In this document: one piece after another, positions 9,083-19,113 of the stretch
How positions within the stretch are numbered: the first letter of the stretch is position 1
Layout: the number at the start of each line of letters is the position of its first letter
NCBI GenBank assembly: GCA_014529385.2
Contig: CM043959.1
Coordinates: 10,194,809 to 10,258,808 of the forward strand
Length of the DNA stretch: 64,000 nt
Reading direction: 5' to 3'
From: Adiantum capillus-veneris
Lineage: Eukaryota > Streptophyta > Polypodiopsida > Polypodiales > Pteridaceae
Program-made: the position numbers and the translations under genes
Notes under the pieces: generated by a model
The model's input: only the letters and a program-made list of their open reading frames with translations
Databases searched by the model: none
Told to the model about the DNA's origin: nothing

Positions 9083-12000
9083 TTGTCAATTGTCTATACA
9101 AACTGAGTGAAAGTAGGTTAGCTTGAGCTCCTGAATCCAATAGTGCTTTGGCTTTGATTTGGTTGGTCCCTACTTTGCATTCAATGATGGGTTCTTCTTT
9201 GTCATTTCCCATTTCTGTTATACTAACTGCGTTTATTCGTATTGCTTCTTCATTGCGCTGTTTCTGACGCAGTAGTCTTCTTTTCTCCATTCTTTCCTTC
9301 GCCTCGGCTTGCGCTTCCTCCTCAATCTTTTTCTTTTTCTGGACACGCAGCTTTTCTTTATGTATTTTGAGAAGCATGTCTTGTGTTAGCGGCAACAGAT
9401 ACTTTTTCACTCTGCATCCACTAATCCAATTGGGCATTTCTTCTCCGTCTAATGTAGCAAGCTTGACGGCTCCACTTGGTGATAGATCTTTAATCACCAG
9501 AGGTCCCATCCCTCGCTTTTTAAGCTTTTTAGCATGCTGTTTCAGAGTGTAAACTAGGACATAGTCCCCAACTTTAAACTCTTTAGTCCGCACATGCTTA
9601 TCAAAAAATTCCTTTTGTCGCCTTTTTTGAGCGTAGATAGAAGCTACTGCTTTTAGGCGAAGCTCATCTAGCTTTTCCAGGTCATCTATTCTATCAGAGA
9701 GCTCGTGCCCTGTCCACTCTAGATCCTTAGCCACCCTTAAGGTTGAAATCAAGAATTCTAATGGTAAGATAGCATTTAGCCCAAAAACCATGTTATATGG
9801 GGTCGTTCCTATTGATGTTTTATATGCTACCCTATATGCCCATAATGTTGAATGCAACTTCTGGTCCCAGTCAGTTCTCGACTCAGATACAATCTTCGTA
9901 AGGACCGTACATATGGTTTTGTTTGTTGCTTCAGCTTGTCCGTTTGCTTGTGGATGATACGGGGCTGATTTCCTATGGATTACCATGAATTCATCTAGAA
10001 GGATCTCTATCACTTCATTTATGAAATGTGTGCCTCGATCACTCACAATTTCTATTGGCAATCCATATCGTACAAAGACGTATTCATATAGAAATTGTGC
10101 CGTGGTCCTGGCATCTGCTTTTTGAGTTGCCTTTGCTTCGACCCACTTTGTTAGATAGTCTGTAGCCACAACGATGTATTGTGCATGAGTCTTATATGCA
10201 GGAGGTGAAATGGGTCCGACATAATCAATCCCCCATTTTGCAAAAGCTCTTTCCCCCATCATTGGTCTAAGCGGCATATCATCTCTTTTAAGTGGTACTT
10301 TGGTCCGCTGACAGTCATCACACCGTTTAACGTATTCCTCAGCGTCCATATGTAATGTTGGCCACCATATTCCTACGGCTAAGACAAGTTTTGCGGTCTT
10401 ATCACCTGAGAAATGGCCTCCACCTACTCCTCCATGAGCTTGCTCCAAGATTATCACATACTCAGACTCTGATGCGCAAATCCTAAGCTGGTTGTCTTTA
10501 CCTCTCTTATAGAGTTGATCTCCTATTAAAGCGTAATCTCTAGCTTCTGTCTCTACAGATTTCTGACGAGCTTTTGACGTTCCTTCTGGGAAAGTTCTAT
10601 TTGTGAGATATTCAACAATATACTGACTCCATTCTGGAGTGATCATTATCTGATATAATGTTGAATACTCGGCTGGCGGTTTTGATGAACATACAATACA
10701 TACAGTGACATATTCATGTACGCTTTTTTTCATTCCTGGCCAATAGACTCCCAATTGTAACAAATTCCTATATGTGTTCCTTCTTGAACAATGAAATGCA
10801 CATTCCTGAACATGTGCTTCGCACAGATATATACTATATTCCTCAGGATTGATGCATAGTCGTAAAACATGATCATTTCCCAATTGATACAACCTTCCTG
10901 CAATCAATTGAAGACTCTTGGACTGCTGAATAGCAATATGTTTTAGGTTGTAATTTCTTCTATCGAACTCTCCTCCATAGGTTAATAGGTCAACGACATT
11001 TTGAGACCACTTAGGTATCATTTCTATGTTGAACAAGTACGCGTCTGGCATGTCGTCATCTACTCCTATAGGGTCTTCTCCATTCGTCAATCGCGAAAGA
11101 TGGTCAGCTCTAAGATGTGTTTTTCCTTTCTTTACTACTACCGTGAAGTCGAATTCCAGTAAGATAATGAACCATCTCACTATTCTCCCGGTATTGCATG
11201 GTTTATTCACTAGGTAGAGCAAGGCTTGGTGATCCGTAAAAAACACAAACTTGTTGGCTAGAAGATAATGCCGAAATTTCTTCACAGCATATATCATTCC
11301 TAATCCCTCTCTCTCTGTTGTGGTGTAATTCTTCTCTGCATGGTTGAGCTGTCGACTGGCGTAACAGATAGGAAAATCCATGTTTCCTTCTTCTGGCTGA
11401 GCCAGAATGCATCCTATTGCATATGCTGAAGCATCTATGTGCACATGGAATATCTTCTCCCAATCTGGTGATTTCAAGACTGGAGCAGTAATGAGTGCCT
11501 CTTTCAATTTCTTGAATGATTCCTCACATTCCTCTGTCCATTCAAAGTTCACTATTAGCCTGTAAAGTGGTTGGCCTATTATAGCGTACATGTAAATGAA
11601 TCGTCTATAATATCCACAATGTCCCATAAAGCTCTGTACTTGTTTCGCATTGGTTGGTCTAGGCATATCCACTATAACTTTTATCTTCTCTAAATCCATG
11701 GATATTCCGTTTTGTGAGACAATATGTCCCAGAATTCTGCCCTGTCGGACCATAAACACACATTTCTCAGGATTGAGACAAATGCGATATGTCCTACATT
11801 TCTCAAATACTTTTCTTAGGTGTTCTAGATACTCATCTCTCAGTAGAGAATGTACACATAAGTCATCCATGTAGATTTCTAGAAACAGCCTTAAGTATTC
11901 TTTGAAAGCATGCGTCATCAGCCTCTGGAAGGTTGCGGGAGCATTGGTTAGACCAAAAGGCATAACCCGATAAGCATAAATTCCCCACTCCGTTGCAAAA

Positions 12001-14408
12001 GCTGTTTTATGTTGATCTTCCAATGCTATGGCTAGCTGGTTATATCCTGAAAAACCGTCAAGAAAGGAGTATGCTGTTTTCCCTGATACACGCTCTAGAA
12101 CATGATCAGTTATCGGCAGGGGATAATTGTCCCTGATTGTTGCAGCATTCACTTTCTTTAAGTTGACACACACCCGAAGTTTTCCGTTCTTCTTAGGTAC
12201 TACCACAATCGGAGATACCCAATCAGTGTGTTCAATCTCGTATATGAATTCAGCTTCCATTAGCTTATCTATCTCCTCCTTGATTCGCTTAGCAAAAGTA
12301 TCATTATATGTGTATGGTCTCTGTCTGCTAGGCTTTGCGTCTTGTTTCAGTGGGATTGAGTGTTGGCATATCGATGGGTCAACTCCCTTTAAGTCCTTAT
12401 AAGACCATGCAAACACATCCCTATACTCTCTGAGAAGACTCAAAAGTCTCTCTTCCTCGCTTGGAGACAAATCTGTGGCTATGTACACCGGTCTAGGTGT
12501 CTCACCTGGAGCTGCTAAATCAACTTTTTTTTCATCCTCCGGTTCGTCATAAGATTCGTTCTCCTTCCTCTCTCGAATAGGTGGGGTTAATATCACCTTC
12601 CTATCCTCTATTGTGAATTTCCTATAGTGAGAGGGAACATCCATGTTTTCCTTGATTTTGACGTTTTCGTCCTCTCCACTCTCAATTTCTGTAGTCCAAA
12701 CTTCCTTCAGAGTTTTCTTGAGCTCTCTGTACTTGTTTCTACGTTCTAACTTGGACTCCGTGTATTCTCTGTTGCGCTTGTTCTTTTCCGATTTTTGTGT
12801 TTCAGTTTTCGTTCCATTCTTTTGAACTTGATTTCTTGAGCCTCGTTTGTCTTTTCTCATTCTTCCAGAAATCTTATCCTTAACACAATCTTCAGCCTTT
12901 ACTAGCATTAGGAATTGATTTTTTCCTCTTATTCCAGGCATCGGATTGGTTCTAACCCCTTTTGTTTTTTTCTTTGCTCTATAGTGTTTCTGGCGTTGTT
13001 TAGTTTGGTTCGGAAAATCATAAAATCGGACATCCGTTATAGTTTCTTCGTTTCCGCTTGAATTGTCCGTTGACTCGTTGTCTGCTTCATTTCCCCACTC
13101 TGGATGATTGGGGATGTCGTGAAACACCTCTTCTTCATCTTCCTTTTCCAGTGTATCGTTCTTTTCAGTTTCTTTTTTGAGTACAGTTCTCAACATGAAA
13201 TACGGAACCACGTCGTACCCGTCCTTGTCGCAAAATTTCGTTGTGGGATCATCCGGAATTGCACAAACATCTAGGGTTGCTAGAATGTGTGTCCACTCTA
13301 ATGGTTCAAACGTATCCTCTGGAAAGGGTTCTCCTACATAAGTTTCGTCTTCGATAGCCCTTTCTAAAACACATTCTTCTCGTTTCAGACTTCCACATTT
13401 CGAAGCTCCACACATCCATAACTCCTTGGGTTTACCTAACCAAGTTGGAAATTCGGATCCCGCCAAAGTAGCTGAATCAAACTCCTCTACCGGTGTTCGG
13501 TTCACATCTTTGTAGCTATGGTCTTTCAGGTTCACACGTGTAGTGGTTTCCATATTTCTCAAGTATATGTGATCGTAGCCCCAATCTTGGACCATTTTCA
13601 ATTGTCTCATGAATGGTCTTCCCAGTATGATATCATAGTTATTCTCCTTGCCAAAATCGACAATGGCGAAAGTATGTTCGTATTCAATGCCGCAAGAAGT
13701 CACTACAACTTTCTCTAATAACCCCATAGGTTTCTCCATGTGTCCATCTCCTAATTGGAGTTTCAACCTAGTCTTCCTTAGTGCTGGTTTCCCCCATTTT
13801 TTCCAGATTTCTTTTGTAGCTATGGCTACCCCAGCTCCGCTGTCTAGTATTGCTATTGTGTTCACTCCTTGGAATTCAACTGGTAAGGTTGTATTCCCCT
13901 CTTCACCTTCGCAATACTCTCCGACCTTGTTTAAGGGTACAGGCTTAGCGTTCTTTTGTGGCTTGCTCAGCTCCTCTATGCTCTCTTGCAATCTTGATGT
14001 TGGATCTTTTATCCCGAATTTCTCCAAGCATTTTCCTACAGTGGTCCACATATGTGGTCTTAGCCTCAAAAGCTCAGCTAGAGTGATAGTGCATGTCACT
14101 GGTGTTGACAAAATCTCTATCAATCCTTGCGAGTCCATGACTTTTTCTGATGAGATTTTTCGTGAGGGAAGTGCTCTAATCTCGGATTTTGCTTCATACT
14201 CTCCTAAGTATGAAGGTAAGGTTTTCAGTGAATGAGGTTTGCTCTCCATTGTTCTAACAGAGCCCCCATCTCCCCAGTAAGATTGCAGATCCAAGTCTAC
14301 TTGAGATCCTGCCTCAAATTCCACAATGGGAGGATTTCTGATGTCCCTTTCCCCATTTGTCTGATTAGCTTGGCAACTTAGCTCGTTTGCAAAGTTTGCC
14401 TCTCTCAC
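9036..14408 (-). CDS. pol: Ty3/gypsy Pol polyprotein (protease, RT, RNase H, integrase)
   Basis: This is a 1790-codon frame, and the same frame is open up to the gag stop codon at 14445. Domains in order: retropepsin (183-268, DSGAG at 189-193, ILGRPF at 261-266); a charged linker; reverse transcriptase (about 698-885, MPFGLTNAPATFQR at 816-829, catalytic YMDD at 846-849); RNase H (about 985-1107, D992 in HIDAS, TDHQALLYLV); two tandem zinc-binding modules (1131-1240 and 1257-1366); and integrase core (D1395, D1457, E1493, a perfect DX35E spacing). The C-terminal tail is basic, has no visible chromodomain, and ends in a second DSGA motif (1758-1761). All catalytic residues are intact. The product would copy the element RNA to DNA and integrate it. 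Confidence 0.95.
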   Translation of the reverse strand: MREANFANELSCQANQTNGERDIRNPPIVEFEAGSQVDLDLQSYWGDGGSVRTMESKPHSLKTLPSYLGEYEAKSEIRALPSRKISSEKVMDSQGLIEILSTPVTCTITLAELLRLRPHMWTTVGKCLEKFGIKDPTSRLQESIEELSKPQKNAKPVPLNKVGEYCEGEEGNTTLPVEFQGVNTIAILDSGAGVAIATKEIWKKWGKPALRKTRLKLQLGDGHMEKPMGLLEKVVVTSCGIEYEHTFAIVDFGKENNYDIILGRPFMRQLKMVQDWGYDHIYLRNMETTTRVNLKDHSYKDVNRTPVEEFDSATLAGSEFPTWLGKPKELWMCGASKCGSLKREECVLERAIEDETYVGEPFPEDTFEPLEWTHILATLDVCAIPDDPTTKFCDKDGYDVVPYFMLRTVLKKETEKNDTLEKEDEEEVFHDIPNHPEWGNEADNESTDNSSGNEETITDVRFYDFPNQTKQRQKHYRAKKKTKGVRTNPMPGIRGKNQFLMLVKAEDCVKDKISGRMRKDKRGSRNQVQKNGTKTETQKSEKNKRNREYTESKLERRNKYRELKKTLKEVWTTEIESGEDENVKIKENMDVPSHYRKFTIEDRKVILTPPIRERKENESYDEPEDEKKVDLAAPGETPRPVYIATDLSPSEEERLLSLLREYRDVFAWSYKDLKGVDPSICQHSIPLKQDAKPSRQRPYTYNDTFAKRIKEEIDKLMEAEFIYEIEHTDWVSPIVVVPKKNGKLRVCVNLKKVNAATIRDNYPLPITDHVLERVSGKTAYSFLDGFSGYNQLAIALEDQHKTAFATEWGIYAYRVMPFGLTNAPATFQRLMTHAFKEYLRLFLEIYMDDLCVHSLLRDEYLEHLRKVFEKCRTYRICLNPEKCVFMVRQGRILGHIVSQNGISMDLEKIKVIVDMPRPTNAKQVQSFMGHCGYYRRFIYMYAIIGQPLYRLIVNFEWTEECEESFKKLKEALITAPVLKSPDWEKIFHVHIDASAYAIGCILAQPEEGNMDFPICYASRQLNHAEKNYTTTEREGLGMIYAVKKFRHYLLANKFVFFTDHQALLYLVNKPCNTGRIVRWFIILLEFDFTVVVKKGKTHLRADHLSRLTNGEDPIGVDDDMPDAYLFNIEMIPKWSQNVVDLLTYGGEFDRRNYNLKHIAIQQSKSLQLIAGRLYQLGNDHVLRLCINPEEYSIYLCEAHVQECAFHCSRRNTYRNLLQLGVYWPGMKKSVHEYVTVCIVCSSKPPAEYSTLYQIMITPEWSQYIVEYLTNRTFPEGTSKARQKSVETEARDYALIGDQLYKRGKDNQLRICASESEYVIILEQAHGGVGGGHFSGDKTAKLVLAVGIWWPTLHMDAEEYVKRCDDCQRTKVPLKRDDMPLRPMMGERAFAKWGIDYVGPISPPAYKTHAQYIVVATDYLTKWVEAKATQKADARTTAQFLYEYVFVRYGLPIEIVSDRGTHFINEVIEILLDEFMVIHRKSAPYHPQANGQAEATNKTICTVLTKIVSESRTDWDQKLHSTLWAYRVAYKTSIGTTPYNMVFGLNAILPLEFLISTLRVAKDLEWTGHELSDRIDDLEKLDELRLKAVASIYAQKRRQKEFFDKHVRTKEFKVGDYVLVYTLKQHAKKLKKRGMGPLVIKDLSPSGAVKLATLDGEEMPNWISGCRVKKYLLPLTQDMLLKIHKEKLRVQKKKKIEEEAQAEAKERMEKRRLLRQKQRNEEAIRINAVSITEMGNDKEEPIIECKVGTNQIKAKALLDSGAQANLLSLSLYRQLTNDTKLQTEARVKELL

Positions 14409-14444
14409 TTGTTTCCAAAATTCATTGTAATCCTCATCTCTTCC

Positions 14445-14447
14445 TTA
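14445..14447 (-). other. In-frame TAA between gag and pol
   Basis: Gag ends ...IQRS then TAA, and the next codons (GGA AGA GAT GAG...) are open in the same frame straight into pol. A single stop separating same-frame gag and pol is the arrangement used by retroelements that express Pol by stop-codon readthrough. Whether it works here cannot be seen. Confidence 0.7.
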
Positions 14448-16496
14448 AGACCTCTGTATGACTGGATGAAAACTCTCGACCTCCTGATCGGTTGTGTTCA
14501 ACACTATGCGGTCATCCTTTTGTGTATTTTCAGGCTTTTGTGCACTGGGAGTCTTTTCGGCTACCCGTGAAACGATAGTCTCTTGCTGAATTGGGTTTTC
14601 CTTTCCACAATTCATTGTTTCTTTTGGTGGTTCTAATAAGGCTTGTGCAGTCTCGATCATTCTCTGGCACATTTCAAGTCTCTGCTTTTCCAATTCCGCG
14701 TCTGGGTATGTCAGCCACCTCTGTTCTTGTGTTTGGTTGTTCCTTAACCTAGCTTCGTAAGCTCTCATCAGTGCATCCAATGGTTCGTGTACCTTGTCGA
14801 CTAGCACTGATCCCCCGGAGCTTAAGCTCGTTGTTTCTTTGATACTCTTTTGTTTCGTTCTTTCCGGGCTCATCTCTCGTTTCCCGTTTTGACTCTCAAG
14901 TTTTTCTAATCTAGCTTTAGTTTGCTTTAGTTCCTCAGCTAGAATAGCGTCTTCACGTTCTTTTCTCAACTTCATGCGTGCTTTTCTAGCTTTCCATGTG
15001 TTTTTCTGACTCCGCGGTCCTTGACTAACCATTTCAGTCGCTAACTTTCCATTCTCAGGTTCTCTAGTGGTTTTCTTAGCTTGAGCTCTAGTAACAACTT
15101 GCGTTGGTATCAGAGTTTCATTTTCAGACCCACTGCTGGTAGGAATAGTTTCTAGCATATTCAATGTCGTCTTTTGCACTTTGTTTGGATTCTTTGAACA
15201 ATCCTCAATGAAGTGAGTAACCCCACACTCAGTGCAATAAGCGTTAATTCTAATGACTTCCGTATGTGGGCAAACATTCATCAGATGGTCACCTCCACAC
15301 TTGTAACAGGGTCCTAGTGCTGGTCTTGGTCCCGCTTGATTCGTCCTTTGTGGATATGATGGTCTTTGTCCTGTTAACCCTCCATGAGCTATGAACATCA
15401 AGGTTCTTGCGTCCAAATTGTATCTCTCTTCATCAGAAGCACTTGTAACTGTTGGTGTTCCAACATTCCCCATCATGCCCCATGGTTCTGGTTGTTTTGG
15501 TTCTTCTGGTGGGTAATAAACTGTCGGAGACATGTGTGCACCCGATTCTTCGTAATAAGCTTGAACAGGCACTAAGGCTTGTTCTTCCTGATTCTCTAAG
15601 GTTGGTGCATATCTAATGCCCACTGGTCTTGCTCCTGGTAAAGGTGGTTGTTGTCCCAATACCGGTTGCGGTCTTTCTATCCCCATAGGTCCAGGTACAT
15701 TTCCCGTTGGGTATCGAGGTACTGGATGTATCTGAGGTGGTGCTAATTGAGCAGGAGGCGCATACTGGCGCTCCCTTACATACCCTTTGTTGTAATAACA
15801 CTCCTCTGTTGGATGATTTGTCCATTTTTTTTCAATAGCACACCATTTCAGTGTTTTTGGCAATGGTTTTTGGTATGGTGCCATCCTTTTTAGAGCATCT
15901 TCTATCATTTGCTCTACATTTGGCATGTTTATTGTTTGAACATTCTTTTTAGTGGTAGTCTCGCTCGCTACGGAGGAGGAACTACTGGATGCAAAATCTG
16001 TATCCGCTGACACCTCTCCATAAACCGTACAGTTATCCACTAAGTACAATGCCTCTCTCGTTACTTGCTCGAAACTTGTACAAGCTTTCAAGTGCAAGTC
16101 CTTCTTGAGAGTGTCGTTCCTCAGTCCCTCAATAAAGAGAACAGATAGTCTGTCATCTTGTGGTCGTTCACGTACTGGACATCTCTCAATGTATTGTTTG
16201 AAGCGAAGTGACGCTTCCTTCACTTTTTCGTGTTCTCTCTGTTTAAAAGCATATATTTGTGAGACCGTATTGTGCTTAATCCCTCGTTTTGAGAATTCCT
16301 CAGCAAACTCTCTTAGCAAATGGTCAATGTCATGGAATCCCCCAATGTTCATTGGTTGAAACCATGTCAATGCAGTACCTTCTAGAGTAAGACCAAATCC
16401 CTCGTATTGTGTATGGAAATCTGTTATCTGCTCAGCTCTTAAGACTTTCTTAAAGAGTGACACATGTGCATACGGATCTCCTGAACCACCATACAC
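14445..16496 (-). CDS. gag: Ty3/gypsy Gag (capsid and nucleocapsid)
   Basis: The 683-residue frame has a retrotransposon Gag capsid-type domain at about 5-155, with the typical aromatic and helical pattern around GTALTWFQ and the segment RFKQYIERCP. A proline-rich linker follows. There are two zinc knuckles of the variant form CX2CX3HX4C (C397/C400/H404/C409 and C421/C424/H428/C433). The C-terminal third is charged and coiled-coil-like. The first residues (YGGSGDPYAHV) sit inside a capsid element whose upstream part is encoded in another frame (16439-17722), so the apparent start is probably an artefact of a one- or two-base indel near 16490. Gag packages element RNA in cytoplasmic particles. 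Confidence 0.9.
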   Translation of the reverse strand: MYGGSGDPYAHVSLFKKVLRAEQITDFHTQYEGFGLTLEGTALTWFQPMNIGGFHDIDHLLREFAEEFSKRGIKHNTVSQIYAFKQREHEKVKEASLRFKQYIERCPVRERPQDDRLSVLFIEGLRNDTLKKDLHLKACTSFEQVTREALYLVDNCTVYGEVSADTDFASSSSSSVASETTTKKNVQTINMPNVEQMIEDALKRMAPYQKPLPKTLKWCAIEKKWTNHPTEECYYNKGYVRERQYAPPAQLAPPQIHPVPRYPTGNVPGPMGIERPQPVLGQQPPLPGARPVGIRYAPTLENQEEQALVPVQAYYEESGAHMSPTVYYPPEEPKQPEPWGMMGNVGTPTVTSASDEERYNLDARTLMFIAHGGLTGQRPSYPQRTNQAGPRPALGPCYKCGGDHLMNVCPHTEVIRINAYCTECGVTHFIEDCSKNPNKVQKTTLNMLETIPTSSGSENETLIPTQVVTRAQAKKTTREPENGKLATEMVSQGPRSQKNTWKARKARMKLRKEREDAILAEELKQTKARLEKLESQNGKREMSPERTKQKSIKETTSLSSGGSVLVDKVHEPLDALMRAYEARLRNNQTQEQRWLTYPDAELEKQRLEMCQRMIETAQALLEPPKETMNCGKENPIQQETIVSRVAEKTPSAQKPENTQKDDRIVLNTTDQEVESFHPVIQRS

Positions 16497-17722
16497 TTGG
16501 CTACTTGAAATGGTCTCATATGTCTATGATCTGCTACCAATCTCATTGCTCCTGTGTCTCGGCTAAAGCTTTCTCTAGCACCATGGACTTCATGGGTTAC
16601 CCTTGTCGGTTCCTCTGCCCTGAATCTACTACTGGGAGGTAAATGTGATGGTTCCGCTTCAAACCTTGGACCTGGAGTGGTATAGGTGGGGATTGGAACT
16701 GCACTACCTCGATTCGTCTCCATTGACTCTCTGGAATGTAATGATCCCATTGGTCCGAGCTTCGAGTCCCAAGGTTGACTGAAAGAGTCAGCAACCTGCG
16801 TTCTTTGTCCTCCTGTTGTCATTGATTTTTGCACTCCAGTTGTTGGTGCTGGTCTATGTGAGCTAGAAGTAACATAATACTGATGTAGTGGTCCCCCAAA
16901 GTATGTATATCCTTCTAATTCTTTCTTGACCATTGTTGAGTATTGCCTGCCATACTTATCGTAAGCGGCAATTTTCACTTCCGATCCCTCTGTGTAGGTA
17001 AAGACATAGAGTCTTTTTTTGTCTGTCAACTCTCCGGTGTAGGGTTCTTCACATCTATAATAGAGATCTTGCTCCCCATTATTATATTTGTATAGCCCCA
17101 CATAGATGTTATCAGTGTTGATCCTTATAGTTTCATTCTCTCTTCTTAACCTCGCATTAGGGAAGTTCATTATTGGTGCTTTCTCCTCGATTTCTTCATC
17201 TATTTTGGCTTTGGTGCCCATCAATCCCCACTTGTCCACAATGCTAGGGTTTAGGACTACCAAGTACATGGTACCCTCGTCATCTAGATATCTATCTCCG
17301 CTATAGCTCACAGGCACTAAGTCCTTGAACTCACTAGGTCTATCTTCTATCTTTACACAATAGCGGTCCATTCCATCTTTGTAGATCTTGGCACCTTGCT
17401 CATTGTCGTACTGGTATTTTATGAACAATAGCTTCATGGTGGCGGAAGGGTTTGATGATCCTGCTGCCATATTTTCTCTGTTGTTCAGGTTCAAGTGTTC
17501 CAAGTTTTCGGTGAAAATCTCGTAAGATCTCTCCGAAGAAGTATCAGAAACACTTCCTTCAAAGATCGGCTCTAATGGTTGCACCCAACTTTGGTTTACA
17601 CTTCCCTCGCTTGATATGACACTTGCTGGTTCCCCTTGTTTTGGTTGATTATTCCGGAGATTCCTGCCCGATCTCAAATTCATCAATTCCCTTAAAGGAC
17701 TGTAACTTTTCCGTCTCGGCAA
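16439..17722 (-). CDS. N-terminal part of Gag, or a separate leader protein, of unit 2
   Basis: This 427-residue frame begins MPRRKSYSPLRELMNLRSG and overlaps gag by 58 bases in a different frame. Residues about 90-300 form a beta-rich, tyrosine-rich globular region that I do not recognise. The last 100 residues are disordered and rich in P, S and R. The final in-frame segment MRPFQVAK is what normally leads into the gag sequence VYGGSGDPYAHV, and that continuation is now in the gag frame. The simplest reading is one gag gene broken by a small indel near 16490; a programmed frameshift is less likely because the break lies inside the capsid domain. Confidence 0.75.
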   Translation of the reverse strand: MPRRKSYSPLRELMNLRSGRNLRNNQPKQGEPASVISSEGSVNQSWVQPLEPIFEGSVSDTSSERSYEIFTENLEHLNLNNRENMAAGSSNPSATMKLLFIKYQYDNEQGAKIYKDGMDRYCVKIEDRPSEFKDLVPVSYSGDRYLDDEGTMYLVVLNPSIVDKWGLMGTKAKIDEEIEEKAPIMNFPNARLRRENETIRINTDNIYVGLYKYNNGEQDLYYRCEEPYTGELTDKKRLYVFTYTEGSEVKIAAYDKYGRQYSTMVKKELEGYTYFGGPLHQYYVTSSSHRPAPTTGVQKSMTTGGQRTQVADSFSQPWDSKLGPMGSLHSRESMETNRGSAVPIPTYTTPGPRFEAEPSHLPPSSRFRAEEPTRVTHEVHGARESFSRDTGAMRLVADHRHMRPFQVAKCMVVQEIRMHMCHSLRKS

Positions 17723-19093
17723 TTTGTTTTCCTCAAGTTTTTGTGGTCAGAATTGATCCAAACTGATTGATACTTGGTCAATTGTTTAATCTTGTCAGTT
17801 GGACAACTTCTGTTTCATCAAGTGAGAATTTTGTTACTGTTATGCTGAAAATGACATTATACGCGTATGATGTCTTTTTTCACAGATTTTGACTATTTTG
17901 GTTATGCTCACTCTCAGTGGCCCCTTTATGCTCTGTTCACTCACAAAATTCAGTTTGAACTCTGTTTGAGCAAGTTATGGCTAATTTAGGCTTTTCTTGG
18001 CAATTTTCCGCTTTTGACTTGTTTTTTGGGTCAATTGTTATCCAAATGGGATGAAACTTGAAATATAACCTCTAGACAGCTATTACAATGGATCTGTGTT
18101 AGCAAAGTATCAAAATATGTCCAAAATTAGGTCAAAGACATTATACGCGTATGATGTCTTTTTCATCAATTTGGGTCCAAACTTGATATTTATGCTTCCT
18201 ACAGTGTTTGTAACAATCTTGTCAGGTCAGATTTCAAAAATAAGCAGTGGATGTGCCAAAAGACATTATACGCGTATGATGTCTTTTGTCCCAGATTTTG
18301 ACTATTTTTGGTTTTAAGCCTTCTCTAATGTTTATAATTGAGTTTCAAGTGTTTTTGTCAGGTTTGAATGTAAAATCAAGATCTGAATCCAAAATTTCCT
18401 ATTCCTTGCGTTTCTTGGACTCCGACTTGTCTTTTTGGGTTTCTTTGAGTGTTAATGCTCTTGTTTTAAGTTGATCTTAGGGTAAAACCCCCTTTCTAAA
18501 CACTCTGGCAATGTCAAATTTTCAATTTTAGTCTCTGTTTAGGTCCTAAGACATCATACGCGTATGATGTCTAAAGTTGCAGATTTCCAGTTTTTCAGCA
18601 CAGAACTCTTCCAATAGCTCTTTTAAGTGCTCAGCAACAATCAGTTACACAGAAAATTTTTCTGAACTTTGTTTATTGCATATTTCACTACCAAAGCGAC
18701 TTTTTCAGTGATCTAACATGCAATCAAACACATCAAGCAAATAGAACACCAATTGATAGCTCTAGATCAGGATCAAATCAGGCCCTACCTAAGCTACTTC
18801 TAATCATAAAATGGATTTTTTTGCAATTGAAAATATAAAGAGATTTACTACCACACAAGGAGTAGCAAATGATTTTTATGTCAACAACCACTTAAACACC
18901 ATCAAAAACAATCTAATCTAAGCTAGACTAAAAATACTATCAACGCGGAAGACCCAGGAATACCCCACTTCCTAGTATCTCTCGAGACCTTTGGAGTCCA
19001 CCACTCCTAGATCTTTTCTAACTAAAGTATACAAAGTAGTTTATACGACTCACCTCGTAGGATTAGTCTAAGGTCACCTACTTAGGGCTCTCG
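17723..19093 (-). other. 5' untranslated leader of unit 2
   Basis: These 1.4 kb lie between the PBS and the first gag ORF. They contain no credible gene, four copies of the 22-bp palindrome, and A/T-rich sequence. They would contain the packaging and translation signals of the element RNA. Confidence 0.75.
17853..18571. repeat. Cluster of four 22-bp palindromes (5' leader of unit 2)
   Basis: Copies lie at 17853-17874, 18137-18158, 18262-18283 and 18550-18571. The first three have one mismatch in the left half (GACATTATACG instead of GACATCATACG); the fourth is perfect. They match the five copies in the 3' region more than 11 kb away, so both ends of the genomic RNA carry the same motif. Confidence 0.9.
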
Positions 19094-19111
19094 TCCCCGG
19101 CAGCGGCGCCA
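19094..19111 (-). other. Primer-binding site of unit 2 (tRNA-Asp type)
   Basis: The 18-mer TCCCCGGCAGCGGCGCCA is the same as in units 1 and 3 and lies two bases from LTR C. The sequence to its left differs from units 1 and 3 beyond GTCCCC. Confidence 0.9.
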
Positions 19112-19113
19112 AA

